This document shows positions 1 to 8,835 of a stretch of DNA of 64,000 nt, piece after piece (positions within the stretch are counted from its first letter, which is position 1; every line of letters begins with the position of its first letter). The notes below the pieces were generated by a model. That model was given only the letters and a program-made list of their open reading frames with translations. It did not search any database and was not told the DNA's origin. Both the position numbers and the translations under genes were made by a program. Source of the stretch: CAMAVH01 sp046297835 (GTDB taxonomy: Bacteria > Pseudomonadota > Alphaproteobacteria > SMXQ01); assembly GCA_046297835.1 (NCBI GenBank), contig JBKBHI010000006.1, positions 62,001 to 126,000 of the forward strand, given 5' to 3'.

Positions 1-1393
1 CGAAGGGGCGGAAATCGACATGGCGCGGCGCGATGCCCTTGGCGACGAAGGTCGGGCAGGTCGAGAGCGACAGCGTCGGCTGGGCGATGTAATTGGCCGG
101 ATTGGCGAGGATGCGCTTGGCGAAGTCTTGGCGCTCCTTGGCCGTGGCGGCGGGGCCGACGAGCATGCCGTAGCCGCCCGAACCGTGGACTTCTTTCACC
201 ACTAGCTTGTCGAGGTTGTCGAGCGCGTAGGCGCGGTCGTCGTCTTCGCGCAGCACGTAGGTCGGCACGTTCTGCAGGATCGGCTCCTCGCCGAGATAGA
301 AGCGCACCATCTCCGGCACGTGGACATACATGGATTTGTCGTCGGCGACGCCGGTGCCGATGGCGTTGGCGAGCGTGACGGTGCCGGCGCGATAGGCGGC
401 GAGCAGGCCCGGTACGCCGAGCATCGAATCGCGATGGAAGGCCAGCGGGTCGAGATAATCGTCGTCGACGCGGCGGTAGATCACGTCGACCTGCTGCGGG
501 CCTTTGGTGGTGCGCATATAGACGCTGCCGTTCTTGACGAACAGATCTTGGCCTTCGACCACGTCGATGCCCATCTGGTCGGCGAGGAAGACATGCTCGA
601 AATAGGCGCTGTTGTAGGCGCCGGGCGACAGCAGCACGACGGTCGGGTTCGGTTTCCCGTCCGGCGCGACGGCGCGCAAACTCTGCAGCAGATGCGTCGG
701 GTAATGGTCGACCGGCGCGACGCGGTGCGCCGAGAACAGGTCGGGGAACAGCCGCATCATGACGTTGCGGTTTTCCAGCATGTAGGAGACGCCCGACGGC
801 GTGCGCAGATTGTCTTCCAGCACGTAGAAATCGCGCTCGCCGGTGCGCACCAGATCGAGGCCGGCGATATGCACGTAGGTGCCGTTCTGCACGTCGAGCC
901 CCTGCATCTCGGGGCGGTATTGCGAATTGGTCAGAATGTCCTCGGCGGGAATGCGCCCGGCGCGCAGGATGTCCTGGCCGTGATAGATGTCGTTGAGGAA
1001 GGCGTTGATGGCGCGCACGCGCTGGGTGCAGCCGTCGTGGATATGCCGCCATTCCTCGGCGCTGAAGATGCGCGGGATGACGTCGAACGGTATCAGCCGC
1101 TCGGTCGAGGTCTCCTTGCCGTAGACCAGGAAGGTGATGCCGAGGCGGCGGAACAGCAGCTCGGCTTCCTTGCGCTTGCGCTCGAACTCCTTGGCCGGCA
1201 CCGTCGCCTGCCACTCGGCGAAGACTTGATAAACCTCGCGCACCTTCTCGGGCGTCACCGGCCCGTCGCCGGCGAACGCGGTCATTTCGTCGAAGGCGAT
1301 GACGGATTTGCGCGGGCTGGCCGGCGTTTTGGGCGCGGCGGGCTGGGCGGCGGCTTTGGCTTTGGGCGCGGTCTTGATCTTGACGGCTTTCAT
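1..1393 (-). CDS. Circularly permuted ATP-grasp type 2 family protein (3' end cut off)
   Basis: The reverse strand is open from an ATG at 1393 to the window edge, giving about 464 residues without a stop. The N-terminus is a short Lys/Ala/Pro-rich leader, followed by the DUF404/DUF407 type fold. Stretches such as FDEMTAFAGDGPV, YGKETSTERLIPFDVIPR, NSQYRPEMQG, VLEDNLRTPSGVSYMLENR and RRVDDDYLDPL are typical of the family. These proteins are ATP-grasp ligases with a permuted fold. They are usually encoded with an alpha-E (DUF403) protein and a transglutaminase, and are thought to make or attach a peptide-like product. The partners would lie downstream, outside the window to the left. The substrate is unknown. 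The gene is partial only because of the window boundary. Confidence 0.88.
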   Translation of the reverse strand, partial: MKAVKIKTAPKAKAAAQPAAPKTPASPRKSVIAFDEMTAFAGDGPVTPEKVREVYQVFAEWQATVPAKEFERKRKEAELLFRRLGITFLVYGKETSTERLIPFDVIPRIFSAEEWRHIHDGCTQRVRAINAFLNDIYHGQDILRAGRIPAEDILTNSQYRPEMQGLDVQNGTYVHIAGLDLVRTGERDFYVLEDNLRTPSGVSYMLENRNVMMRLFPDLFSAHRVAPVDHYPTHLLQSLRAVAPDGKPNPTVVLLSPGAYNSAYFEHVFLADQMGIDVVEGQDLFVKNGSVYMRTTKGPQQVDVIYRRVDDDYLDPLAFHRDSMLGVPGLLAAYRAGTVTLANAIGTGVADDKSMYVHVPEMVRFYLGEEPILQNVPTYVLREDDDRAYALDNLDKLVVKEVHGSGGYGMLVGPAATAKERQDFAKRILANPANYIAQPTLSLSTCPTFVAKGIAPRHVDFRPF

Positions 1394-1662
1394 GGCGCGG
1401 GTGGGCACGAGCTAGGGGAAACGATGAATCGGGAAGCTCCGTGAGCGCCGGTCGCGTCTCTCAAGGCTTTCCTGTTGGTTGGCAGGTCCGAAAGCGCCGA
1501 CGCCATGACGCAAGTGTCGGCGAGAGGGACCGATCCGGCAAGCGAAACCCCATTTTTGCCCGCTAGTCGCACGAAAAATAGGCAGCGTGACGAAGAAACG
1601 ACCCGTGAGCGCGATTCGCTCCCCCGCGCGCGAAATAAAGCGCGGCGCGCGAGTTGGCGGCG

Positions 1663-2709
1663 CTAGGGGCTGACGGCTTGGCGGAAGTAGCTGGTGTCGA
1701 TGTAGCGGTAGGGGTCGGTCAGCGTCTTCTTTGGCTGGCCCATCTGGCTGCGCAGGCGCAGCACGGTCTTGACGCCTTCGACGCTGATCTCGCCCCGCTT
1801 GTTGAGGCCGCCTTTGTTGACGAGGCTTTTGTAGGTGATGGCGGCGCGCTCCTCGCTGAGGCCTTTGATGTGGCCGCGCAGCACGGCCATCGATCCGGCC
1901 TTGTCGGCGCGGATGTAGTCGTGCGCCGCGATCAGCGCGCGCGTCACCGCCATCATCTCGCGCGGGTGCCGGTTGGCCCAGTCGCGCCGCGTGGCGTAAA
2001 CGCTGCCTTGATAGCCGCCGGCGAGGTCGGACGGTTCGGCGAGGATGGTGAAGCCGAGATCGACGGCCTCGTTGTCGTTGGGCGCGGCGAGCAGCGTGCC
2101 ATCGATGCGGCCCTGCTTCAGCGCCGAAAAACGCTCGCCGGCGCCGCCGAGCGCCACCACTTGGTAATCGACGCCGCGCTCGAGGTCGTTGCGCTCGAGC
2201 AGGCGGTAAAGCACGAAGGCGTAGCCGGAGTTGAGGCTGTCGACGCCCATCGTCTTGCCGCGCAGGTCCTGATAGGTCTTCAAGTCGGGATCGACCACCA
2301 GGCTGTTGAGGCCGCGGTGCGCGCCCATGAAGGCGAACATGTCGGCCGGCGGCGGCAGCTCGATCGCGCCTTGGCCTTCCTGATAGGCGACGATGTTGTC
2401 CATCGCCGTGATGAACAGCGGATATTTGCCCGCCATCACGTCGGCGATCTGCGCCGGCACGCTGGAGGCGCGCACCAGCTTCACGGCGACGCCCTGCTCG
2501 GCAAAGAAACCTTTGTCCTGCGCCACCCAGACCGGCAAGTTGACGGCGCCGGGGAAGCTCATCATTTCGAGCGGCGCGGGCGTCGTCGCCGGCCCGATCT
2601 CTTGCGCGGCGGCAGGCGCGAACGCGGCCAGCAGGCAGGCCGCGGCGAAGGCGAGGACCTTGCCGCGTCGGGACGCGAAGGGGGATGCGAAGCTCTCCAC
2701 GGACGGCAC
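1663..2709 (-). CDS. ABC-type solute-binding protein, NMT1/THI5-like
   Basis: This 348-residue protein has an export signal: a basic start with RRGK, a hydrophobic core around residues 18-33 and an Ala-X-Ala type cleavage site near residue 35. The mature part matches the NMT1/THI5-like periplasmic binding fold used for nitrate, sulfonate, taurine or pyrimidine-precursor uptake. Examples are the segments PVWVAQDKGFFAEQGV and YQGSVYATRRDWANRHP. No permease or ATPase gene sits beside it, so it is an orphan binding protein here and its ligand cannot be named. The upstream region (2710-2860) has no recognisable riboswitch or operator. Confidence 0.75.
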   Translation of the reverse strand: MPSVESFASPFASRRGKVLAFAAACLLAAFAPAAAQEIGPATTPAPLEMMSFPGAVNLPVWVAQDKGFFAEQGVAVKLVRASSVPAQIADVMAGKYPLFITAMDNIVAYQEGQGAIELPPPADMFAFMGAHRGLNSLVVDPDLKTYQDLRGKTMGVDSLNSGYAFVLYRLLERNDLERGVDYQVVALGGAGERFSALKQGRIDGTLLAAPNDNEAVDLGFTILAEPSDLAGGYQGSVYATRRDWANRHPREMMAVTRALIAAHDYIRADKAGSMAVLRGHIKGLSEERAAITYKSLVNKGGLNKRGEISVEGVKTVLRLRSQMGQPKKTLTDPYRYIDTSYFRQAVSP

Positions 2710-2910
2710 TTTTCTTGAACGTTCTTCGGGCGGCCGATTTTATAAAGTCGGGCCGGGGATTATCCGAAGGGGGTAGGCGGGCGTCAATCCTCCAGCGCGG
2801 GGCGGGAAAGGTTAAGTTTCGCAATAGGTTGCGCGCCGCTTGACCGCTCCGCATCCCTGGCTATGATCCGCCGCTTCCGCAGGGCCGCCCTACCACGGCC
2901 CTTTCGCGCG

Positions 2911-2997
2911 GCCCCTATGGCGGAACTGGTAGACGCGGCAGACTCAAAATCTGTTGCCCGTGAGGGCGTGCTGGTTCGATTCCGGCTGGGGGCACCA
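2911..2997 (+). tRNA. tRNA-Leu (anticodon CAA)
   Basis: The 87-base sequence folds as a class II tRNA. The acceptor stem GCCCCTA pairs with TGGGGGC. The D-arm is GCGGAACTGGTAGACGC and the anticodon stem GCAGA/TCTGT encloses the loop CTCAAAA, giving anticodon CAA. A long variable arm and the T-arm core GGTTCGATTCC follow, and CCA is encoded at the 3' end. The long variable arm and anticodon identify it as leucine, reading UUG. It stands alone, in an upstream position to the YgiQ gene. Confidence 0.96.
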
Positions 2998-3095
2998 CGC
3001 GATATCGGCCGCGCGCGCGTCGTTTCTGCCGGGAGGATGATCCGGCCTCAGCCGGCAAGGGTTACAATGCCCTCTCACCACCCCATTTAGACGCC

Positions 3096-5111
3096 ATGGC
3101 CAGCCCAGCCCTCGCCGAACACCCACCGATGTTGATGTCGCGCCAGCCTTCGGCGCGCGCCAAGGCCGCGCCGTTCCTGCCGATGAGCCGCGCCGAAATG
3201 GACGCGCTCGGCTGGGACGCCTGCGACATCGTGCTGGTGACGGGCGACGCCTATGTCGATCATCCGAGCTTCGGCATGGCGATCATCGGCCGGCTGCTCG
3301 AAGCGCAGGGTTTCCGCGTCGGCATCATCTCGCAGCCCGACTGGCATTCGGCCGAGCCGTTCAAGGCGCTGGGCAAGCCCAAGCTGTTCTTCGGCGTCAC
3401 CGGCGGCAACATGGATTCGATGGTCAACCGCTACACGGCGGACCGCCGGCTGCGCCACGACGACGCCTATACCGCCGGCGGCGAAGGCGGCAAGCGGCCC
3501 GACCGCTGCACCATCATCTACGCCCAGCGCTGCCGCGAAGCGTTCAAGGACGTGCCGATCGTGCTCGGCGGCATCGAGGCGTCGCTGCGCCGCATCGCCC
3601 ATTACGATCATTGGTCGGAGAAAGTGCGTCGCTCGATCCTGGCCGACGCCAAGGCCGATCTCTTGATCTACGGCAACGCCGAACGGGCCGTCGTCGAGGT
3701 GGCGCACCGCCTGGCGGCCGGCGAAGCGCCGCGCGAGATCGATTCGGTGCGCGGGGTCGCGTTGTTCCGCCGCGTGCCCGAAGGCTATGCGGAACTGCCG
3801 GCTGACGATCTCGATTCGGCCGACGAAGGCGCGGCGCGCCGGCCCGGCGACGTCGTGATCCGCCTGCCGGCTTACGAGCAGGTGATTGAGGACAAGGAAG
3901 CCTATGCCCGCGCCTCGCGCGTGCTGCACCGCGAGAGCAATCCGGGCAACGCGCGGCCGCTGGTGCAGCGCCACGGCGATCGCGACTTGTGGCTCAATCC
4001 GCCGCCGATCCCGCTGACTTCGGCGGAGATGGACGCGGTCTACGACCTGCCTTACGCCCGCGCGCCGCACCCCTCCTACGGCGACGCGAAAATTCCCGCC
4101 TGGGACATGATCAAGTTTTCCGTGACGATCATGCGCGGCTGTTTCGGCGGCTGCTCCTTCTGCTCGATCACCGAGCACGAAGGTCGCATCATCCAGAACC
4201 GCTCGGAGGCTTCGATCCTGCGCGAGATCGAGCTGATCCGCGACAAGACGCCGGGCTTCAGCGGCGTGATCTCCGACATCGGCGGGCCGACCGCCAACAT
4301 GTACCGCATGGCCTGCAAGGATCCGAAGATCGAGGCGGCCTGCCGCCGGCCGTCCTGCGTCTTCCCCGACATCTGCCCGAACCTCAACACCTCGCACGAC
4401 GACCTGATCCGGCTCTATCGCAAGGTGCGCGAGGTGCGCGGCGTGAAGAAGGTGATGGTCGCGTCCGGCGTGCGCTACGACCTGGCGGTGAAAAGCCCGG
4501 AATATGTCGAGGAGCTGGTGACGCATCACGTCGGCGGCTATCTCAAGATCGCGCCGGAACACACCGAGCGCGGCCCGCTCGACAAGATGATGAAGCCCGG
4601 CATCGGCGCTTACGACCGCTTCAAGGAGATGTTCGACGCGGCGACGAAGAAGGCCGGCAAGAAATATTACCTCATCCCCTATTTCATTGCCGCCCATCCG
4701 GGCACGACCGACGAGGACATGATGAACCTCGCGATCTGGCTCAAGAAGAACCGCTACCGGGCCGATCAGGTCCAGACCTTCCTGCCGTCGCCGATGGCGA
4801 CCGCTTCGGCGATGTATCACACCGGCGTCAATCCGTTGCGCGCAGTGCGGCGCGGCGCGAGCGAGCCGGTCGAGGTGGTGCGCGGCCAGCGCCAGCGCCG
4901 GCTGCACAAAGCGTTCCTGCGCTATCACGATCCGGAAAATTGGCCGATCCTGCGCGAAGCGTTGCGCAAGATGGGCCGCGCCGACCTGATCGGCCCGCGC
5001 TCCGACCAGCTCGTGCCGTTGGGAAACGATGGGCCGGCGGCCCCGCGCCGGATGGGGCCGGCGCAGCGCTTCACCACCAAGGGCGTGCGCTTCCCGAAGA
5101 AGCCGCGCTAG
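3096..5111 (+). CDS. YgiQ family radical SAM protein
   Basis: At 671 residues this is close to the usual length of YgiQ (UPF0313). The N-terminal region carries the family signature PFLPMSRAEMD followed by GWDACDIVLVTGDAYVDHP. The radical SAM motif is RGCFGGCSFCS (CxxxCxxC) near residues 348-356, which should bind a [4Fe-4S] cluster and SAM. The C-terminal part, with LIPYFIAAHPGTTDEDM and QTFLPSPMATASAMYHTG, is also family-specific. The reaction is unknown in all organisms. The ATG at 3096 has no clear ribosome-binding site. A second ATG at 3129 is possible, but homology begins only near residue 25 so it does not decide. It is followed by the convergent rsmB gene. Confidence 0.93.
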   Translation: MASPALAEHPPMLMSRQPSARAKAAPFLPMSRAEMDALGWDACDIVLVTGDAYVDHPSFGMAIIGRLLEAQGFRVGIISQPDWHSAEPFKALGKPKLFFGVTGGNMDSMVNRYTADRRLRHDDAYTAGGEGGKRPDRCTIIYAQRCREAFKDVPIVLGGIEASLRRIAHYDHWSEKVRRSILADAKADLLIYGNAERAVVEVAHRLAAGEAPREIDSVRGVALFRRVPEGYAELPADDLDSADEGAARRPGDVVIRLPAYEQVIEDKEAYARASRVLHRESNPGNARPLVQRHGDRDLWLNPPPIPLTSAEMDAVYDLPYARAPHPSYGDAKIPAWDMIKFSVTIMRGCFGGCSFCSITEHEGRIIQNRSEASILREIELIRDKTPGFSGVISDIGGPTANMYRMACKDPKIEAACRRPSCVFPDICPNLNTSHDDLIRLYRKVREVRGVKKVMVASGVRYDLAVKSPEYVEELVTHHVGGYLKIAPEHTERGPLDKMMKPGIGAYDRFKEMFDAATKKAGKKYYLIPYFIAAHPGTTDEDMMNLAIWLKKNRYRADQVQTFLPSPMATASAMYHTGVNPLRAVRRGASEPVEVVRGQRQRRLHKAFLRYHDPENWPILREALRKMGRADLIGPRSDQLVPLGNDGPAAPRRMGPAQRFTTKGVRFPKKPR

Positions 5112-5123
5112 AGCCTGATCCTA

Positions 5124-6470
5124 TTAAAGCGGATCGCGCCGCATGACGGCGGCGAAAAAGCCGTCGGTGTCGTGGCGCGCCGGCGTCAGCGACAGATAAT
5201 CGGGATGCGCCGAATCGCCGATCTGCGGCGCGATGTCGCGCAGCGGCACGGCATGAAACTCCGGATGGGCGGCGAGGAAGGCGGCGGCTTGCGCCTCGTT
5301 CTCCTCGGGCAAGAGCGAGCAGGTGGCATAGACGAGCCAGCCGTCGGGTTTCACCAGCCGCGCGGCGCTGGCGAGGATGCTCGCCTGCAGCGGCAGCAAG
5401 CTCTCCAACCCGTCGCCGAGCACTTGCCAGCGCGCGTCGGGATTGCGCCGCCAGGTGCCGGTGCCGCTGCACGGCGCGTCGACCAGCACGCGGTCGAAGC
5501 CGCCCTTGTGGCGTTTCACCCAGGGATCGCGCTCGCTGCTGAGCGGCCGCGTCTCGATATTGTGCAATCCGGCTTTGCGGAAGCGCTCGGCGCTGCGCTT
5601 TAGGCGGTTGGCCAGCACGTCGCAGGCGATGACGCGGCCCTTGTTCGCCATCTGCGCGGCGATGGCCAGCGTCTTGCCGCCGGCCCCGGCGCAGAAATCG
5701 ACAACGCGTTCGCCCGGCTGCGCGTCCACCAGCATGGCGACGAGCTGCGAGCCTTCGTCCTGAATCTCGACCTCGCCGGTCTTCAGCATCGGCAGGCGGG
5801 CGAGCGACAGGCGCTGCGGCACGCGGATGCCGTAAGGCGCCATGCGGGCGGGCCTGGCTTCGACGCCGAGCGCTTGCAGCGCGCGCAGCATGTCTTCGCG
5901 CTTGGCTTTCAGCGGATTGACGCGCAGATCGAGCGGCGGCGGCGTCAGTTGCGCCGCCATCTCGCGCGGGAAGGAGTCGCCGAACCGCCGCCGCAAGGGC
6001 TCCAGCGCCCAGTCGGGGCATTCGCCGCGCACCTCGTCCGGCATGGCCGGATGGTCGATGGTGCCGCCTTGCAGTTTGGTCGCGAGCGCGCGTTCTTCGC
6101 CCGTCAGCGCGGCGGGGGCGGATTTGCCGCCGTTGAACAGGGTGCGCAGCTGATCCGGCGTTTTGCTTTCGCCGAGCGCGAGCCAGGCGAGCAGCCGGGC
6201 GCGCGGCGTGTCGCGGCATTCGTGCTTGGCCAGCCACCAGCCGAGCCGCGCGTGATGGCGCAGCAGCGCATAGAGCAATTCGGAAATGTTGCCGCGATCG
6301 GCGTCGCCGATCTGGCGGCGCGCGCGAAACCAGGCCGACGCGACGGCGTCGGCCGGGCGCTGGACGCTGCCGATCTCGTCCATCAGGTCGAGCACGGCTT
6401 GCAGGCGGGCGGCGAAATTCACGGGGAGACGATGGGACGGGGACAGCGGGGTGCCATGGCGCGGCACCAT
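5124..6470 (-). CDS. rsmB: 16S rRNA (cytosine-C5) methyltransferase, RsmB/NOP2 family
   Basis: This is a SAM-dependent RNA m5C methyltransferase of the RsmB type, which methylates C967 of 16S rRNA. Motif I reads VDFCAGAGGKTLAIAA, motif IV DAPCSGTGTWRRNPD, and the catalytic-cysteine motif VI is YATCSLLPEENE. About 130 N-terminal residues form the NusB-like helical region seen in alphaproteobacterial members. I chose the ATG at 6470 (448 residues). The frame stays open to a GTG at 6497, but the extra residues look non-conserved. Neither start has a strong ribosome-binding site. The gene converges with ygiQ, leaving about 12 bases between the stops. Confidence 0.9.
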   Translation of the reverse strand: MVPRHGTPLSPSHRLPVNFAARLQAVLDLMDEIGSVQRPADAVASAWFRARRQIGDADRGNISELLYALLRHHARLGWWLAKHECRDTPRARLLAWLALGESKTPDQLRTLFNGGKSAPAALTGEERALATKLQGGTIDHPAMPDEVRGECPDWALEPLRRRFGDSFPREMAAQLTPPPLDLRVNPLKAKREDMLRALQALGVEARPARMAPYGIRVPQRLSLARLPMLKTGEVEIQDEGSQLVAMLVDAQPGERVVDFCAGAGGKTLAIAAQMANKGRVIACDVLANRLKRSAERFRKAGLHNIETRPLSSERDPWVKRHKGGFDRVLVDAPCSGTGTWRRNPDARWQVLGDGLESLLPLQASILASAARLVKPDGWLVYATCSLLPEENEAQAAAFLAAHPEFHAVPLRDIAPQIGDSAHPDYLSLTPARHDTDGFFAAVMRRDPL

Positions 6471-6545
6471 AACCGAAATCGCCGCCGTTGGCCTCACCCG
6501 GCTTGCCGTGGCGGCCGCAGCCGCCGGTTCGTCCGGCCGAGCGGC

Positions 6546-7718
6546 CTATATCAGAGGGGACGGCGCGCCTTTGCCGGCGTGGGCGAGCTTGCCGGCGACC
6601 AGGCTGGCGACGGCGCGCGGCGGACGGTTCTCCGCCGCTTCGACCAGCAGCAGGTCGGCGCGCAAGCCGGCGGCGATCCGGCCGCGATCCGTCAGGCGCG
6701 CCGCGTCCGCCGGATTGGCCGAGATCAGCGCCCAGGCGGCGGCGAGGTCGCACACCCCGTCGCGCTCCAGCCGGAAGGCGGCCGGCAGCATCGACGGATA
6801 ATAATAGTCGGAGGTCAGCACCGTGCAGAGGCCGGCGGCGATCATGTCGGCGGCGGCGACCGAGTTCTTCTGATGGCTGCCGCCGCGCACCACGTTGGGC
6901 GCGCCGAAGACGATATGGTTGCCGAGATCGCGGGCGAGCTGGGCGGTCTCGCGCGTTTTCGGGAATTCGGAAATCTCGCAGGCGATGTCCTGATACCAGC
7001 GCCGGGTCTCGGGCGAGGGGTCGTCGTGCGAACATTGCGGCACGCCGGCGGCCACCGCGGCGGCGGCGAGGCGCTGGATCGAGGCCGGCACCTCCTCTTT
7101 GCGCGCCGCCACTTTGGCGAGCAAGGCGCGCAGCTCGTCGGACGAGAGCCGCGTGCGCTGCAGATAGGTCATCATCTCCTGCGGGTCGGCCTGCTTCTTC
7201 AGCATGTCCGGCGTATGGTCGTTGAAGGCGAGCAGGGCGATCTTGCCTTCGGCGAGCCAGGCGAGGGCCTCGGCTTCGCCATCGAGATTGTAGGTCTCCT
7301 GGCGCAAATGCAGCTTGGTGTCGCAGGCGAGATGCGGCCGCGCCGCGTCGAGCGCCGCGATCATCCGCAGGATCGTGTCGCGGCTGCGCAGGCCCGGCTC
7401 CCAGGAGTAGGTCACGCCGTGAAAGGCGGTGGTGATGCCGTTGGACACGAGCTGGCGGTCGGTGTCGGCGAGCGCGAGCTGCAGATCGAAATGCACGCCG
7501 GGGCGCGGCATGATCTGGCGCTCGAAGGCGTCGCCGTGCAGGTCGATGATGCCGGGCATCACATAAAGCCCGCGCGCGTCCACCGCGCGCGCCGCGCCGG
7601 CCTCGCTGGCGATCTCGACGATCTCGCCATCCTCGACGATGACGACCGCGTCCGTCTCGAAACCGGTGGGCAGCAATACCTTGCCGCCGACCACCGCATA
7701 GCGCGCCATTCCATGCAT
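6546..7718 (-). CDS. phnM: PhnM-type amidohydrolase, divergent paralogue (phnM1)
   Basis: This 390-residue protein belongs to the PhnM branch of the amidohydrolase superfamily. The branch includes alpha-D-ribose 1-methylphosphonate 5-triphosphate diphosphatase of the C-P lyase pathway. The metal-site region reads PGIIDLHGD (HxD, near residues 60-62), with PRPGV and the C-terminal LTSDYYYPS and ISANPADAARL. It differs from the second PhnM in this window, which has ELHTDNLEKH and SSDYVPAS and matches the classical E. coli type much better. It is divergent from phnD1C1E1 and shares that regulatory region. It may be a true diphosphatase isoenzyme or may act on a related phosphoester. The ATG at 7718 starts MHGMARY; an ATG three codons in is equally possible. 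Confidence 0.82.
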   Translation of the reverse strand: MHGMARYAVVGGKVLLPTGFETDAVVIVEDGEIVEIASEAGAARAVDARGLYVMPGIIDLHGDAFERQIMPRPGVHFDLQLALADTDRQLVSNGITTAFHGVTYSWEPGLRSRDTILRMIAALDAARPHLACDTKLHLRQETYNLDGEAEALAWLAEGKIALLAFNDHTPDMLKKQADPQEMMTYLQRTRLSSDELRALLAKVAARKEEVPASIQRLAAAAVAAGVPQCSHDDPSPETRRWYQDIACEISEFPKTRETAQLARDLGNHIVFGAPNVVRGGSHQKNSVAAADMIAAGLCTVLTSDYYYPSMLPAAFRLERDGVCDLAAAWALISANPADAARLTDRGRIAAGLRADLLLVEAAENRPPRAVASLVAGKLAHAGKGAPSPLI

Positions 7719-7766
7719 CTTCGCCGTCCGTTCCTCGTTAGGGAGCGGCTGGTGTAGCGCCGCTTT

Positions 7767-7784
7767 ATGACACCGCCGGGACCG
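7767..7784 (-). promoter_or_regulatory. Candidate Pho box before phnM1 (weak)
   Basis: Read on the minus strand, two 7-mers, CGGTCCC and GTGTCAT, lie exactly 11 bases apart. They match the PhoB consensus CTGTCAY at 5 and 6 of 7 positions. The site sits 48 bases upstream of the phnM1 start and abuts a GTCTAG motif. On its own it is marginal. It gains weight from the stronger Pho boxes ahead of the other phn units. Confidence 0.4.
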
Positions 7785-7795
7785 TTCTAGACAAC
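7784..7795. promoter_or_regulatory. Candidate PhnF operator (phnM1/phnD1 intergenic)
   Basis: On the minus strand the site reads GTTGTCTAGAAC. The GTCTAG core with a preceding pyrimidine-G recurs beside phnF, phnG and phnC2. HutC/PhnF-type GntR regulators bind GTnTAGAC-like palindromes, so this is inferred to be a PhnF site controlling the divergent phnM1 and phnD1 promoters. Confidence 0.55.
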
Positions 7796-7866
7796 TCGGC
7801 GATACGTATAATCACAAAGTCTTTCCAATGGCTTAGGAGAAAAAATTTTCCACCGGAATCGCCCCG

Positions 7867-7907
7867 TGGTCACGGCGCTGTCATGGCCCGGTCCGATGAT
7901 CTGTCAT
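7867..7907 (+). promoter_or_regulatory. Pho box array before phnD1
   Basis: Two perfect CTGTCAT heptamers start at 7878 and 7901. Between and before them, TGGTCAC (7867) and CGGTCCG (7889) keep an 11-base phase, so four PhoB half-sites are spaced 11, 11 and 12 bases. The array ends about 50 bases before the phnD1 start. This is the expected position for a PhoB-activated promoter, with a possible -10 near 7918-7924. Confidence 0.7.
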
Positions 7908-7958
7908 GTGGCGAGGGCATTGATGGCCTCACCAATCCGCACCATAGGGGATGCACCC

Positions 7959-8831
7959 ATGACCATGATCCGCCGCCTGACCGCCGCCGCTTTCGGCCTT
8001 GGCGCTCTCGCCGCCGCCTCGTCCGTTCAAGCTCAAGAGTTGCGTCTCGCCGTCACCGACATCGTCGGCCTCGAGAACCTGCAACGCGAATTCGGCGCGT
8101 TCCAGAACGTGCTGTCTGAGAAGGCCGGGATGAAAGTCCAGCTCTTCCCGGTGCCGAGCCGCACCGCGGCCGTCGAAGCGCTCAACGCCAAGAAGGTCGA
8201 TCTCGTCCTGACCGGCCCGGCCGAGTATGTCGTGTTCAAGAAGCGCACCGACGCCAAGCTGGTCGTCGGCTTCAGCCGACCGGAATATTACGGCTCGGTC
8301 GTGACCATCGTCGGCTCCGGCGTCGATGGCGTCGAAGATCTGAAAGGCAAGAAGGTCGCGCTCGGCGACGTCGGCTCGACCTCGCGCCACCTGTCGCCGA
8401 TCCAGGTGCTCGCCGACCTCGGCGTGACGCCGAAGGACGTGCAGATCATGCACATCAACCGCAACGTCGCGGTCGAAGCCATGAAGCGCGGCGACGTCGC
8501 CGCCATCGGCATCAACCGCACCGACCTGCCGGGCCTCGCCAAACGCTTCCCCGACGTGGTGTTCAAGGTGATCGCGCGCGGCCGCGACCTGCCGAACGAC
8601 GTTCTGCTCGCCGGCCCGCACGTGTCCGACGACACGGTGGCCAAGATGAAGAAGGTCTTCAGCGAGAACTCGCAAGTCCTGATCGACGCCGTGCTGCGCG
8701 GCCCGGACGAGAACCAGAAGTTCCAGGGCATGGCCTTCATCCCGACCATCGCCGACAAGGACTACAACTACATCCGCAAGATGTACGCGACGATCGGCCA
8801 GCCGCAATACGCCGATTTCGTCGGCAACTGA
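7959..8831 (+). CDS. phnD: Phosphonate/phosphite-type ABC substrate-binding protein (PhnD1)
   Basis: This 290-residue periplasmic binding protein belongs to the phosphate/phosphite/phosphonate (PhnD/PtxB) family. It has a signal peptide (MTMIRRL, a hydrophobic stretch, cleavage after VQA). It then shows RLAVTDIVGLENLQREFGAF, RTAAVEALNAKKVDLVLTGPAEY and LGDVGSTSRHLSPIQVL. It lacks the FFAPDYAGII and NGDPNSTSGFLVPGYY segments of E. coli PhnD, which the second PhnD in this window does have, so the ligand is probably different. The start at 7959 is preceded by AGGGG eight bases upstream; the frame is open further upstream to 7866 but would place the signal peptide internally. It heads an operon with phnC1, phnE1 and a flavoprotein gene. 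Confidence 0.88.
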   Translation: MTMIRRLTAAAFGLGALAAASSVQAQELRLAVTDIVGLENLQREFGAFQNVLSEKAGMKVQLFPVPSRTAAVEALNAKKVDLVLTGPAEYVVFKKRTDAKLVVGFSRPEYYGSVVTIVGSGVDGVEDLKGKKVALGDVGSTSRHLSPIQVLADLGVTPKDVQIMHINRNVAVEAMKRGDVAAIGINRTDLPGLAKRFPDVVFKVIARGRDLPNDVLLAGPHVSDDTVAKMKKVFSENSQVLIDAVLRGPDENQKFQGMAFIPTIADKDYNYIRKMYATIGQPQYADFVGN

Positions 8832-8835
8832 GCCG

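Noticed and set aside
320..1444. A plus-strand open frame of 374 residues at the left edge
   Set aside because: The minus strand encodes a recognisable ATP-grasp protein over the same bases; the plus frame has no family signal.
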